A program made the position numbers and the translations under genes. A model generated the notes under the pieces. That model was not told the origin of the DNA, did not search any database, and worked only from the letters and a program-made list of their open reading frames with translations. From an uncultured Alphaproteobacteria bacterium (GTDB lineage Bacteria > Pseudomonadota > Alphaproteobacteria > UBA11222), in the NCBI GenBank assembly GCA_947258435.1, contig CAMYID010000017.1, positions 44,885 to 108,884 of the forward strand: 64,000 bases of DNA, given 5' to 3'. Positions 19,194 through 28,495 of the stretch are shown here, in pieces (within the stretch, counting starts at the first letter, position 1; every line of letters begins with the position of its first letter).

Positions 19194-20954
19194 TCAGACC
19201 AGGGTTTTGCCCGCGTCGGATACGCTTTGCTCGGCCAGATCGCTCAAAATCATTTCGTTATGCGCTGCGCCCGACGGAATCATCGGAAAACAGTTTTCCG
19301 TCTTGTCGACAACGCAATCAAACAATACCGGCCTTTTGATATCGATCATCTCGGCGATTGCATCGTCAAGGCTTGCGGGGTCGCTGGCGCGGATTCCGAC
19401 CGCCCCATAAGCTTCTGCCAGCTTGACGAAATCGGGCAGCGAATCCGAATAGGAATGGGAATAGCGCCCGCCATGCAGCAATTCCTGCCACTGCCGGACC
19501 ATCCCCATATATTCATTATTCAGGATGAAAATCTTGATCGGAAGATCATACTGCACCGCTGTGGACATCTCCTGCATCGTCATCTGCACCGATGCCTCGC
19601 CCGCAATATCGACAACAAGACTGTCGGGGAATGCCATCTGTACCCCCACCGCAGCAGGCAGCCCATAACCCATGGTCCCAAGCCCGCCCGAGGTCATCCA
19701 GCGATTGGGCTCCTGAAAGCGGAAAAACTGCGCCGCCCACATCTGATGCTGCCCGACCTCGGTGGTGATATAGGTATCGCGATCCTTGGTCAGCGCGTAG
19801 AGCCGCTCGATTGCATGTTGCGGCTTGATAACCGACCGGGACGGCGCATAGGCAAGGCAATTACGCGCGCGCCAGCCATCAATCTCGTGCCACCATTGCT
19901 CAAGCGCGGTTTTATCGGGACGGCAAACCTTTGCCTTCCAGACGCGGATCAGATCCTCAAGCACATGCGCGACATCGCCCACGATCGGAATATCGACAAT
20001 CACATTCTTGTTGATCGATGAGGGATCGATATCGATATGGATCTTGGTGGAGTTCGGTGAAAAGGCATCAAGACGCCCGGTCACCCGATCATCGAACCGC
20101 GCACCGACACACAGCATGACATCGCATTGATGCATCGCATGATTGGCTTCCCATGTGCCATGCATGCCCAGCATGCCCAGCCATTGCGGGTCATCCGCCG
20201 GAAAGGCCCCAAGCCCCATCAGGGTGGAGGTGACCGGATAGCCCGTCAGCCGGGCAAGCTCGCGCAACAGCTGACTTGCGGCGGGGCCTGAATTGATCAC
20301 GCCGCCGCCAGTATAGATGACCGGCTTTTTCGCGGCGGCAATCGCATCCACCGCATCCTTGATCTTCTCCAGATCGCCTTTTACACGCGGTTTATATGTG
20401 CGATGGGCAACATTGCCGGGGCCGACATAGCTTCCTTCCGCAAACTGCACATCTTTCGGGATATCGATGACGACCGGACCGGGGCGCCCTTTTGTCGCCA
20501 CATAAAAAGCTTCATGAATAACCCGCGCCAGATCATGCGGATCCTTGACTAGCCAGTTATGTTTTGTGCAGGGGCGCGTGATGCCGACCGTATCGGCTTC
20601 CTGAAACGCATCATTTCCGATCAGCGCAGTAGGCACCTGACCGGTCAGGACGACAAGCGGGATCGAATCCATCAGCGCATCGGTCAGACCGGTCACCGCA
20701 TTGGTCGCACCCGGACCTGACGTGACAAGCACAACCCCGGGCTTGCCCGTTGCCCGCGCATAGCCTTCCGCCGCATGCACAGCCCCCTGCTCATGCCGGA
20801 CCAGCACATGCCTGATGTTATGGTCCCGCTGAAACAACTCGTCATAAATCGGCAGAACCGCGCCACCGGGATAGCCGAAGATCACCTCCACGCCCTGATC
20901 CTCAAGCGCCCTGATCACGATTTCCGCGCCGGTTATCCCATTCTCAGTCATCAC
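19194..20954 (-). CDS. ilvB: Acetolactate synthase catalytic (large) subunit
   Basis: ThDP/FAD enzyme joining two pyruvates, or pyruvate and 2-oxobutyrate. It is 586 aa. GYPGGAVLPIYDEL and the catalytic Glu in HEQGAVHAAEGYARATGKPG are N-terminal, FAD/quinone-binding domain in the middle, and the ThDP motif GEASVQMTMQEMSTAVQYDLPIKI...N is C-terminal. Here the ThDP motif reads GEASVQM where GDGSF-type residues are more usual, a conservative variation. First gene of ilvBNC; a hairpin/leader candidate lies about 70 nt upstream. Confidence 0.96.
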   Translation of the reverse strand: MMTENGITGAEIVIRALEDQGVEVIFGYPGGAVLPIYDELFQRDHNIRHVLVRHEQGAVHAAEGYARATGKPGVVLVTSGPGATNAVTGLTDALMDSIPLVVLTGQVPTALIGNDAFQEADTVGITRPCTKHNWLVKDPHDLARVIHEAFYVATKGRPGPVVIDIPKDVQFAEGSYVGPGNVAHRTYKPRVKGDLEKIKDAVDAIAAAKKPVIYTGGGVINSGPAASQLLRELARLTGYPVTSTLMGLGAFPADDPQWLGMLGMHGTWEANHAMHQCDVMLCVGARFDDRVTGRLDAFSPNSTKIHIDIDPSSINKNVIVDIPIVGDVAHVLEDLIRVWKAKVCRPDKTALEQWWHEIDGWRARNCLAYAPSRSVIKPQHAIERLYALTKDRDTYITTEVGQHQMWAAQFFRFQEPNRWMTSGGLGTMGYGLPAAVGVQMAFPDSLVVDIAGEASVQMTMQEMSTAVQYDLPIKIFILNNEYMGMVRQWQELLHGGRYSHSYSDSLPDFVKLAEAYGAVGIRASDPASLDDAIAEMIDIKRPVLFDCVVDKTENCFPMIPSGAAHNEMILSDLAEQSVSDAGKTLV

Positions 20955-21012
20955 ATTTTTCCCACTGTCCCGCGCCGCGACAACATATCAGCGGCGGCAA
21001 GACCTTTTTACC

Positions 21013-21067
21013 AAAAAGAAAGCCGGCCCTAATGCCGGCTGGCCCAGATCTGCAGATCGCAGATCAT
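21013..21067 (-). terminator. Terminator after miaA, possibly an ilv leader attenuator
   Basis: Minus-strand hairpin AGCCGGC/GCCGGCT (21040-21034 with 21027-21021, 6-nt loop) followed by UUCUUUUU. It is 54 nt after the miaA stop and about 67 nt before the ilvB start. A 12-codon frame (21067-21029, MICDLQIWASRH) ends within the hairpin, and a 12-bp palindrome (GATCTGCAGATC) lies inside it. The simplest reading is a miaA terminator; attenuation of ilvB is only a possibility. Confidence 0.7.
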
Positions 21068-21093
21068 CCCGATTGACGGCGCAACCTAGCGGC

Positions 21094-22077
21094 TCAATCT
21101 TGCCCGGTCAACCCAGATTTGACAATTATTGAAAAGATTTCAGAATATAAACTTTCGGAATCTTGCGCATTAACGATATTCCACGCAATCATCTGATGAC
21201 GAATCCAGGTTAGCTGCCTTTTTGCGTAGCGCCGTGTGGCGGTCTTGGCTTTTTCGATCGCCGTCGCGCGGTCAAGTTCGCCCTGCAGATAGCCGCGCAG
21301 ATAAGGCACCCCTACCGCACGCATAAGCGGCAGACTGTCCGGCAATCCATGTGCGCGTGCCAGCTTGTCGAGTGCGGCGACCTCGTCCAGCGCGCCGCCA
21401 GCAATCATCGCATCGAACCGCTGATCACACCGGCGATAGATTTCCTGCCGCTCCGGCATCAGCGCGATAGAGGTGAATTTCACCTCTTCATCGGAAAATG
21501 GCGCACGCACCGGGTCCTGCTGCCACTCAGCAAGCGGCCTGCCGGTTTGCGCCAGCACCTCCCAGGCCCTGAGCAAACGCTGCGGATCGGTCGGTCGCAC
21601 GGCTGCAGCGGTTTGCGGGTCGCGCATGGCAAGTTCGGCATGGAAGGCCGCCGGACCGAGCTGCGCCATATATTGCCGCGCGGCCGCACGGGTTTGCGGA
21701 TCGATTTCGGGAATTTCCGCAAGTCCCACCGTCAGTGCGCGAAAATAAAGCCCTGTTCCGCCCACCAGTACAGGGGTCTGCCCGCGCTGCCAGCCTGCGC
21801 GGATTTCAGCCGCCGCAAGAGCTGCCCACTGCCCCGCCGAGCAGGGTTCCCACGCAGGCCGGATACCGTAAAGCCTGTGCGGAACGCGATCTGTCTCCGC
21901 CTGCGTGGGCCGCGCGGTAAGCACCGCCAGCTCACGATATAGCTGCATGCTGTCTGCATTGATAATGACCGCGCCGCCCGCATCGGCCAGCGCCTCGGCC
22001 AGTCGCAATGCCACAGCGGACTTGCCGCTGGCGGTCGGCCCTGCAATAAGAACGGCATGTTGCTGCACAATTGTCAT
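21094..22077 (-). CDS. miaA: tRNA dimethylallyltransferase
   Basis: Transfers a dimethylallyl group to A37 of tRNAs reading UNN codons; uses the prenyl diphosphate made downstream of Dxs. It is 327 aa. The P-loop IAGPTASGKSAVA is at the start, then NADSMQLYRELAVLTARPT, PVLVGGTGLYFRAL and a C-terminal RRYAKRQLTWIRHQ. It runs divergent from serB (42 bp between starts), so promoters of both must lie within or near each other's 5' ends. Confidence 0.95.
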   Translation of the reverse strand: MTIVQQHAVLIAGPTASGKSAVALRLAEALADAGGAVIINADSMQLYRELAVLTARPTQAETDRVPHRLYGIRPAWEPCSAGQWAALAAAEIRAGWQRGQTPVLVGGTGLYFRALTVGLAEIPEIDPQTRAAARQYMAQLGPAAFHAELAMRDPQTAAAVRPTDPQRLLRAWEVLAQTGRPLAEWQQDPVRAPFSDEEVKFTSIALMPERQEIYRRCDQRFDAMIAGGALDEVAALDKLARAHGLPDSLPLMRAVGVPYLRGYLQGELDRATAIEKAKTATRRYAKRQLTWIRHQMIAWNIVNAQDSESLYSEIFSIIVKSGLTGQD

Positions 22078-22118
22078 CCGGTCCAGTTCATGGGCTTTTT
22101 TACCTTGGCGTTCCGAAT

Positions 22119-23021
22119 ATGCAAATTCTCCTCACATTGATCTGCAATCCGGCGCATCCCGTCATCGATGCCGGGCTGATCGATGCGGTCCGCGACAGGC
22201 TCGAAGATCTTGGCGCGATTGCAGGGGCACCCGAGTGGCTGGCACCGGGGGTAGCGTGTGATCTTGGCTGTGCGGGGATCCCGCCTGAGATGGCGGAACC
22301 GGCTGTCCGCGCCCTGATCGGCGAGGCCCCTATCGATCTTGTCATTCACGGCGAAAAGGAAGAAAGACAGCGCAAACTGCTGATCGCCGATATGGATTCC
22401 ACTATCATCACGGTCGAATGTCTTGACGAAATTGCCGATTTCGCCGGCAGGAAGAACGAAGTTGCAGCGATTACCGAACAGGCCATGCGCGGTGAGCTGG
22501 AGTTTGAGGCCGCGTTGCGCGCGCGGATCGATATGCTGGGCCCGCTACCCGAAGCAATACTCGCCACAGCCTATGCGGAGCGGGTGAAATTAATGCCCGG
22601 CGCGCGGGAACTGGTGCAGACCATGCGGGCCAATGGCGCGCAATGCGTACTTGTTTCGGGCGGTTTTACCTATTTCACCGAAAGAGTGGCAAGTGAAGTT
22701 GGTTTTCATGAGACATTTGCAAACCGGCTTTTGTTCGAGCAGGGCCGCCTGAAAGGGGTGAAAGATCCTATTCTGGGTCGCGAAGCAAAGCTCGCCACCC
22801 TGCGCCGACAATGCGAGACATTACAGATCACCCCGGATGAGGCTCTGGCTGTGGGGGATGGGGCCAATGATCTCGCCATGATCGAGGTTGCCGGCATGGG
22901 TGTTGCCTATCACGCGAAACCGGTGGTCGCAGCGGCCGCGCGCGCGCAAATCAATCATGCGGATCTGACAGCCCTGCTCTATCTGCAAGGCTATCGCAGC
23001 AGCGCGTTTCACACGGGTTGA
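22119..23021 (+). CDS. serB: Phosphoserine phosphatase SerB
   Basis: Last step of serine synthesis, a HAD-family phosphatase. It is 300 aa: an N-terminal ACT-like region of about 80 residues, the nucleophile motif IADMDSTIITVE (91-100), the SGGFTYFTE motif II, and the metal loop VGDGANDLAMI. Start ATG 22119 (MQILLTLICNP) is preferred over a TTG at 22071 that would overlap miaA. It converges on the degP-type gene with an inverted repeat between them. Confidence 0.94.
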   Translation: MQILLTLICNPAHPVIDAGLIDAVRDRLEDLGAIAGAPEWLAPGVACDLGCAGIPPEMAEPAVRALIGEAPIDLVIHGEKEERQRKLLIADMDSTIITVECLDEIADFAGRKNEVAAITEQAMRGELEFEAALRARIDMLGPLPEAILATAYAERVKLMPGARELVQTMRANGAQCVLVSGGFTYFTERVASEVGFHETFANRLLFEQGRLKGVKDPILGREAKLATLRRQCETLQITPDEALAVGDGANDLAMIEVAGMGVAYHAKPVVAAAARAQINHADLTALLYLQGYRSSAFHTG

Positions 23022-23090
23022 GCAGCCGGGCGGGCAGCGCCCAATGGGGCGAGAACGCAAAGTTAGAGCTAAAGGCGGGTTAGAAGCGTA

Positions 23091-23151
23091 AAAGCCCGGA
23101 TGCGATCGGGTGCAACACTGTGCATCATTGTGCATCATTGCGCATCCGGGC
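23091..23151 (-). terminator. Hairpin terminator between serB and the degP-type gene
   Basis: An 11-bp perfect inverted repeat, GCCCGGATGCG (23094-23104) and CGCATCCGGGC (23141-23151), with a 36-nt loop. On the minus strand a UUU run follows, suiting termination of the protease gene; on the plus strand GUUUCACAUUU follows serB. The loop holds three near-identical TG(T/C)GCATC repeats ending in the right arm. Likely bidirectional. Confidence 0.55.
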
Positions 23152-23162
23152 GTTTCACATTT

Positions 23163-24617
23163 CTATTTGTCAGCCAGCTTCACAGCGACAAAACGCAGAT
23201 CGCCACCGCGATTGAGCAACAACAGAACGGACTTTTTGTCGCTCTTGCGGATTTCCTCCACTTTCTTTGCGATCTCACCCGGAGAGCGGACCTCCTGCTG
23301 CGCCACCTCGACGATCACATCGCCGGGACGGATTCCCTTTTCAGCCGCGGCGCTGGCGGGTTCCACATCGATTACCGCGACGCCTTCGATATTCTCGGCA
23401 ATGCCGAATTGCTCACGCACAATATCGTTAAGCGGCAGCAATGTCAGACCAAGCTCGGCAATTGCGCTGCCCTGATCATCGGACGGATCCGCAGCCACAC
23501 CCTCGGCACGCTCGAAATCCTCAAGCCGGCCCAGCGTAACATCGAACTCCTTTTTCTCGCCATCGCGCCAGACAACCACCTCGACTTCCTTGCCGACCTC
23601 TGTTCCCGCAACAATGCGCGGCAGTTCACGCATCTCGGGCACATCCTCATCATTGAAACTGAGGATCACATCGCCAACCCGAATGCCGGCCTGTTTCGCC
23701 GGCCCGCCATCGGTGACTTCGGCAACCAGCGCGCCACGCGCCTTGTCAAGCCCGAAGCTCTCCGCAAGCTCATCGGTCACCGACTGAATACGCACCCCAA
23801 GCCAGCCGCGCCGGGTTTCACCGAATTCACGCAGCTGCGTGACGACATTGGCGGCAATATTGGACGGAATGGCGAACCCGATACCGATGGAGCCGCCTGA
23901 GGGGGAAATGATCGCGGTATTCACGCCGACAACCTCACCATCGAGATTGAACAGCGGACCGCCGGAATTGCCCCGGTTGATCGCCGCATCAGTTTGCAGA
24001 AACGAGTCATAGGGGCCCGAATTGATATTGCGGTTTTCAGCAGAGATAATGCCGGCGGAAACCGATCCGCCAAGACCGAAGGGATTACCAATCGCCAGCA
24101 CCCAGTCGCCGACACGTATATTGTCGGACGTGCCGAAATTGACGAAAGGCAAACGCTTGTCGGTTTCGACTTTCAGTACGGCGAGATCCGTCTTGGGGTC
24201 GCGGCCAACCAGTTCGGCCGCAAGCTGACTGCCATCGCTGAGATTGACGGTGATTTCATCGGCCTGTGCAATCACGTGATTGTTGGTGACGATGATACCC
24301 GCAGCATCAATGATAAAGCCTGAACCAAGGGATGTGACGCGCCGTGAACGTTGTTGTCCCTGCTGCTGATCGAAGAAATCCCGAAACAAATCCTCAAAAG
24401 GCGATCCGGGGGGGAATTGCGGCATCTCGTTCAGATGCGGGGATTTAACGAGCTGCTTGGTCGAGATATTCACCACAGCGGGCGACAGCTTTTCCGCCAG
24501 ATCGGCAAAACTGTCCGGCGCCTTTCTGGCTGAAGCAGGGCCTGTCCAGGACGAGGCAATTATCAGGACCAGCGCCAGCAGCGCCATCACCGGCGTTCTT
24601 ACTGCTGCAGAATTCAT
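23163..24617 (-). CDS. Do/DegP-family periplasmic serine protease (MucD-like)
   Basis: Trypsin-like HtrA protease/chaperone with two PDZ domains, 484 aa. The signal peptide ends near residue 30 (GPASA). The catalytic triad is H114 (TNNHV), D144 (KTDLAVLK) and S218 (RGNSGGPL). PDZ1 begins at RRGWLGVRIQ and PDZ2 near LGLTLLPLND. Start ATG 24617 has AAGGAAG upstream; the frame stays open to 24734 without signal-like sequence. Last gene of hflK-hflC-DUF2065-degP, a common alphaproteobacterial envelope-quality cluster. A second paralogue is at 48,048. Confidence 0.94.
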   Translation of the reverse strand: MNSAAVRTPVMALLALVLIIASSWTGPASARKAPDSFADLAEKLSPAVVNISTKQLVKSPHLNEMPQFPPGSPFEDLFRDFFDQQQGQQRSRRVTSLGSGFIIDAAGIIVTNNHVIAQADEITVNLSDGSQLAAELVGRDPKTDLAVLKVETDKRLPFVNFGTSDNIRVGDWVLAIGNPFGLGGSVSAGIISAENRNINSGPYDSFLQTDAAINRGNSGGPLFNLDGEVVGVNTAIISPSGGSIGIGFAIPSNIAANVVTQLREFGETRRGWLGVRIQSVTDELAESFGLDKARGALVAEVTDGGPAKQAGIRVGDVILSFNDEDVPEMRELPRIVAGTEVGKEVEVVVWRDGEKKEFDVTLGRLEDFERAEGVAADPSDDQGSAIAELGLTLLPLNDIVREQFGIAENIEGVAVIDVEPASAAAEKGIRPGDVIVEVAQQEVRSPGEIAKKVEEIRKSDKKSVLLLLNRGGDLRFVAVKLADK

Positions 24618-24764
24618 AAGTGCACTTCCTTCAGTTTTCGGTTTGCCGCACCTCTGCGCGTCACAACAACTAATATCCCGCGATAATGGAAAAAATGCGA
24701 CAAGCTTACCACGTTCGGAAACATATTTGCCCACTGGCAGGCGGTAAATACAGGTACCGCATCG

Positions 24765-24950
24765 CTAACCACGCAAAAACCAGACAAGCAAGGTTCCCAG
24801 GCAGGCAAACATCATACCCGCCCGTCGCAGGCCGCTGTCAGGCATCTGCTGCACAAAGGACATCATACGCTTCATGGCGCCGGGGAACAGTGCATAAAGC
24901 GCCCCCTCGACAACCAACAGAATGCCCAAAGCAACTATCAGTTCCTGCAT
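24765..24950 (-). CDS. DUF2065 small membrane protein
   Basis: 61 aa with two hydrophobic helices (LIVALGILLVVEGALYALFPG and GMMFACLGTLLVWFLRG), matching the DUF2065/YjeT family. Function unknown. Its place between hflC and the Do protease is conserved in many proteobacteria and suggests a role with the HflKC/FtsH complex. No strong ribosome-binding site precedes the ATG. Confidence 0.88.
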   Translation of the reverse strand: MQELIVALGILLVVEGALYALFPGAMKRMMSFVQQMPDSGLRRAGMMFACLGTLLVWFLRG

Positions 24951-25014
24951 GGCAACGCCAATGCGTCATGGCGCCGATACCTTGAAACCGGCAAGCCGCG
25001 CCAATCCCCAACCG

Positions 25015-25896
25015 TCACTTCTGCTCAGGTTCGCCCATGAATTCACCGAAATAACGGAAGAAATCGCTATCTGGTGACAGAACCATCGTCGTATCATTTG
25101 ATGACAATGCCTGCTCATACGCACGCATCGAGCGATAAAAAGCAAAGAACTCAGGGTCCTGTCCAAAGGCTTCGGCGTAGATACGGTTGCGTTCCGCATC
25201 CCCCTTACCACGGATGATTTCGGCATCACGCTTGGCTTCGGCCAGCAGCACGGTCTTTTCACGATCTGCGAGAGAGCGGATACGCTGCGCATCTTCAGCA
25301 CCCTGGGCACGGGCTTCGCGGGCCTCCCGTTCGCGTTCTGTCTGCATCCGGCGATAAATCGCCTGACTGTTGGCATCCGGCAGGTCCACCCGGCGGATGC
25401 GCACATCGACAACCTCGATACCGAACTGTTCGGCTTCGCGATTGACCCGTTCTTCAATCAATCCCATCAGGGCCGTCCGCTCGCCCGACAAAATGGTAAA
25501 AAAGCTTTCCTTGCCAAGCACCTGCCGCAAACCTGCGTTAAGCAATGTGGTCAGACGCGCGCCGACCGCGGCATTTGTCACCACTGTCTGCCGGAACTTC
25601 AGCGGATCGGTAATTCGGTAGCGTGCGAATGCATCGACAACCAACCGCTTCTGATCCGATGCAATGACCTCGGCTTCAGGAATGTCATGATCCAGAATAC
25701 GCCTTTCGAAATAGGTCACGTTCTGAATGAAGGGAAGTTTCCAGGAGATACCCGGCTCTTGCACCAGCCGGCGTGGATCGCCGAACTGCAACACCAGCGC
25801 CTGCTGAGTCTGGTTTACGGTGAACAACATCGAGTAAGCCAGCAGTCCGGCAATGCCAATGATAATCAGCGAGAAAATCGCAAATTTTCTGTTCAT
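25015..25896 (-). CDS. hflC: Protease modulator HflC
   Basis: Inner-membrane SPFH/band-7 protein forming the HflKC cage around FtsH. It is 293 aa: an N-terminal anchor (FAIFSLIIIGIAGLLAYSMLF), then SPFH domain with RRLVQEPGISWKLPF and a helical EREREAREARAQGAEDAQRIR stretch leading to a coiled coil. Its start follows the hflK stop by 2 bp. Confidence 0.95.
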   Translation of the reverse strand: MNRKFAIFSLIIIGIAGLLAYSMLFTVNQTQQALVLQFGDPRRLVQEPGISWKLPFIQNVTYFERRILDHDIPEAEVIASDQKRLVVDAFARYRITDPLKFRQTVVTNAAVGARLTTLLNAGLRQVLGKESFFTILSGERTALMGLIEERVNREAEQFGIEVVDVRIRRVDLPDANSQAIYRRMQTEREREAREARAQGAEDAQRIRSLADREKTVLLAEAKRDAEIIRGKGDAERNRIYAEAFGQDPEFFAFYRSMRAYEQALSSNDTTMVLSPDSDFFRYFGEFMGEPEQK

Positions 25897-25898
25897 GA

Positions 25899-27020
25899 TT
25901 ACTGCCCTCCCTGCGAACGGTTACGGATTTCGGGCAGTGGCAGATAAGGCACGACGCCGGCGCCTTCCCCGTCTGAAACAATCACCTTGTTCATATCTGC
26001 GAACACTTTTTCCATCGTCTCCAGATAAATACGGCGGCGGGTCACATCCTTCGCTTTGGTATATTGCTCATAGACCTGCAAAAAACGTTGCGCGTCACCT
26101 TCGGCTTCCGCGACGGTCTGCTGCAGATAAGCCTGCGCCGCCTGATCGATCTGCGCGGCTTCACCGCGGGCACGCGGAATAATATCATTGGCATAAGCTT
26201 CGGCTTCGTTGCGTTGCCGCACCTTATCGGCACGTGCCGCCTGCACATCACGGAAAGCATCGATTACCGCAGTGGGCGGGTCGACTTTCTGCAACTGCAC
26301 CTGACGGATTTCCACCCCGGCTTCATAGCTGTCCAGTACATTCTGGGTCAGCAGGGCGACCTCCTGCTCGATTTCATTACGCGCTTCGGTAAGCACCGGC
26401 GTAATTTCCATCCTGCCAATGACCTCACGCATCACGCTTTGCGCCACCGCTTTCACATTGGCGTCGGGATTCTGGGTATTGAACAGATATTTTGCGGCAT
26501 CGCTGATCCGCCAAAACACCGAAAAGTCCACATCGACGATATTTTCATCGCCGGTCAGCATCAGGCTTTCCTTGGGAATGTCCTGCACCCGGTCGGGGTT
26601 CCGCACATCGGCGAACGTGCGAAAACCGATATCAACCCGATTGACGTTGGTCACCGCCGGTGTGATGACGCTCTCGATCGGATAGGGCAGATGATAATTC
26701 AGACCAGGCTGTGTCAGTTCGCTGAATTTACCGAAACGCAGCACAACACCCTGCTGATCGGTTTCCACCCGATAAAAACCGGTCGCAAGCCACAGCACTA
26801 AAATGACAACGCCCACAATCAGGAAGCCGCCGCCGCCGATTTTGCCGCCGGGGAAAATATTCTTCAGCCGATCCTGCCCCTTGCGCAGCAATTCGTCCAG
26901 ATCGGGCGGCTGTGCGCCGGGGCCACCCCCCTGCCCCCATGGTCCGCCACCGCCGGATGGCCCTTGCCCCCATGGTCCGCGACCACCGGAACCGCCGTCT
27001 CCGTTATTGCTCCAAGGCAT
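25899..27020 (-). CDS. hflK: FtsH protease activity modulator HflK
   Basis: Partner of HflC, 373 aa. It has a Gly/Trp-rich N-terminal tail (repeated GPWGQG units, about residues 10-35), one membrane helix (FLIVGVVILVLWLATGFY), and an SPFH domain with the YHLPYPIESV motif and GDENIVDVDFSVFWRISD. A C-terminal coiled coil carries IPRARGEAAQIDQAAQAY. Start ATG 27020 (MPWSNNGDGG) fits the family; the frame remains open to 27068. First gene of the hflK-hflC-DUF2065-degP unit, divergent from mrp. Confidence 0.94.
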   Translation of the reverse strand: MPWSNNGDGGSGGRGPWGQGPSGGGGPWGQGGGPGAQPPDLDELLRKGQDRLKNIFPGGKIGGGGFLIVGVVILVLWLATGFYRVETDQQGVVLRFGKFSELTQPGLNYHLPYPIESVITPAVTNVNRVDIGFRTFADVRNPDRVQDIPKESLMLTGDENIVDVDFSVFWRISDAAKYLFNTQNPDANVKAVAQSVMREVIGRMEITPVLTEARNEIEQEVALLTQNVLDSYEAGVEIRQVQLQKVDPPTAVIDAFRDVQAARADKVRQRNEAEAYANDIIPRARGEAAQIDQAAQAYLQQTVAEAEGDAQRFLQVYEQYTKAKDVTRRRIYLETMEKVFADMNKVIVSDGEGAGVVPYLPLPEIRNRSQGGQ

Positions 27021-27308
27021 GAAAATCCGCTCCATTTTCGAGTTTGTCGCGCCGGCGATATATGGCATTCAATCGCAGCGGGTTCTTGCCAATCGGCGAC
27101 CGAACCGTAATCATCTTTGGCCTGCCCGTTGGCTTTCATCACCGCAAGGTTTATATGACAGCCCTAATGCGCAAGCAATGCAAAGACAGAAAAACCCCAC
27201 GCATTTTACAGGGCGCAACACAAACCAATGCCGACAAAAACAGGATTTGGGCTTTTCGGCAGGTGGATTCAAGCTTTCCGCAACCGTCAGCGAACGAATG
27301 GTGAGATC
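27021..27308. promoter_or_regulatory. Divergent intergenic region hflK/mrp
   Basis: 288 bp between the hflK and mrp starts. It must hold promoters in both directions, but I see no near-consensus -35/-10 pair. Short open frames here show no recognisable protein features. If mrp starts at the ATG at 27228 instead of GTG 27309, the region shrinks by 81 bp. Confidence 0.4.
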
Positions 27309-28478
27309 GTGAATAACCCGCAGGAACAGGAAATTGTCGCGGCGCTATCAGGGGTAAACGACCCGGACAGAAATGCCGATGTCGTGACGCTTGGAATAGT
27401 GCAAGGTTTGCAAATCGAAGACGGGGTGGTGCGGTTCGCACTGGAAATCGATCCGCGTGAGGCGGAAGCAAAGGAACCGTTGCGCATGGCCTGTATCGAC
27501 GCGGTGCGCAAACTGCCCGGCGTCGTCAAGGTGGTGGCGGTGCTGACTGCGCATTCAGACAGCATGGCTGACAGACCAACGACCAGCCAGCGGCCGACAA
27601 ACGGGTCTGCCGAGACTGCACAGACAAATCTTCGCCCGCAAATTGGGCAGGCACCGGCAGCAGACAAGCCCGGCATTCCCGGTGTCAGGCAAGTCATCGC
27701 GGTGGCAAGCGGCAAAGGCGGTGTCGGCAAATCGACGACCGCAGTCAATCTGGCGCTTGCCTTGGCCGCGAACGGGCGCCGGGTCGGTTTGCTGGATGCG
27801 GATATTTACGGCCCCTCCATCCCGCGCATGCTGGGAATCGGCGGCAAGCCGACTTCGCCGGATGGGCACAAGCTCAACCCGATGGAAAATTTCGGCATCA
27901 AATGCATGTCGATCGGTTTTCTTGTCGATGAAGACACAGCAATGATCTGGCGCGGCCCGATGGTGATGAGCGCACTCAACCAGATGATGACCGATGTCGA
28001 TTGGGGCGAACTTGATATTATGGTGGTCGACATGCCGCCCGGCACGGGCGATGCGCAACTCACCATGGCGCAAAAGGTGCCGATGGCCGGTGCGGTGATC
28101 GTGTCAACACCGCAGGAGATCGCATTGATCGATGCGCGTCGCGGCCTGGCGATGTTCGAACGCACCAAGGTGCCTGTACTGGGGATCATCGAGAATATGA
28201 GCTATTTCGCGGTTCCCGGCAGTGACGAAAAACATTATATCTTCGGCCATGGTGGTGCCCGGGACACCGCCGCGAAACTTGGCTGCAACTTTCTGGGTGA
28301 AATCCCGATCTATCCCGAGATAAGAGAAACAGCCGATGCCGGCACCCCGATCGTCGCCTGCGCCCCCGACAGTGCGGCCGCGCAGGTATATCGCGCGATT
28401 GCGGAAGAGATCCTGGCTAAACTCGAGGCAAGTGACAGCGCGACGCGGCGCGAAGCCCCCCGAATCGTTATTGAATAG
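27309..28478 (+). CDS. mrp: Mrp/NBP35-family Fe-S cluster carrier ATPase
   Basis: ATPase that carries and transfers Fe-S clusters (ApbC/Mrp), 389 aa from GTG 27309. An N-terminal MIP18-like domain (about 1-85, DVVTLGIVQGLQIEDG) is joined by a Gln/Pro/Thr-rich linker to the ParA-like domain. That domain has the deviant Walker A ASGKGGVGKSTTAVNLA, DADIYGPSIPRMLGI, VVDMPPGTGDAQLT and IIENMSYF. Family CxxC cysteines are not evident at the C-terminus. The start is uncertain: neither the GTG nor the ATG at 27228 has a strong ribosome-binding site. It separates folA-thyA from hflKC. Confidence 0.9.
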   Translation: MNNPQEQEIVAALSGVNDPDRNADVVTLGIVQGLQIEDGVVRFALEIDPREAEAKEPLRMACIDAVRKLPGVVKVVAVLTAHSDSMADRPTTSQRPTNGSAETAQTNLRPQIGQAPAADKPGIPGVRQVIAVASGKGGVGKSTTAVNLALALAANGRRVGLLDADIYGPSIPRMLGIGGKPTSPDGHKLNPMENFGIKCMSIGFLVDEDTAMIWRGPMVMSALNQMMTDVDWGELDIMVVDMPPGTGDAQLTMAQKVPMAGAVIVSTPQEIALIDARRGLAMFERTKVPVLGIIENMSYFAVPGSDEKHYIFGHGGARDTAAKLGCNFLGEIPIYPEIRETADAGTPIVACAPDSAAAQVYRAIAEEILAKLEASDSATRREAPRIVIE

Positions 28479-28495
28479 GCGGCGGTTCGTACAAT

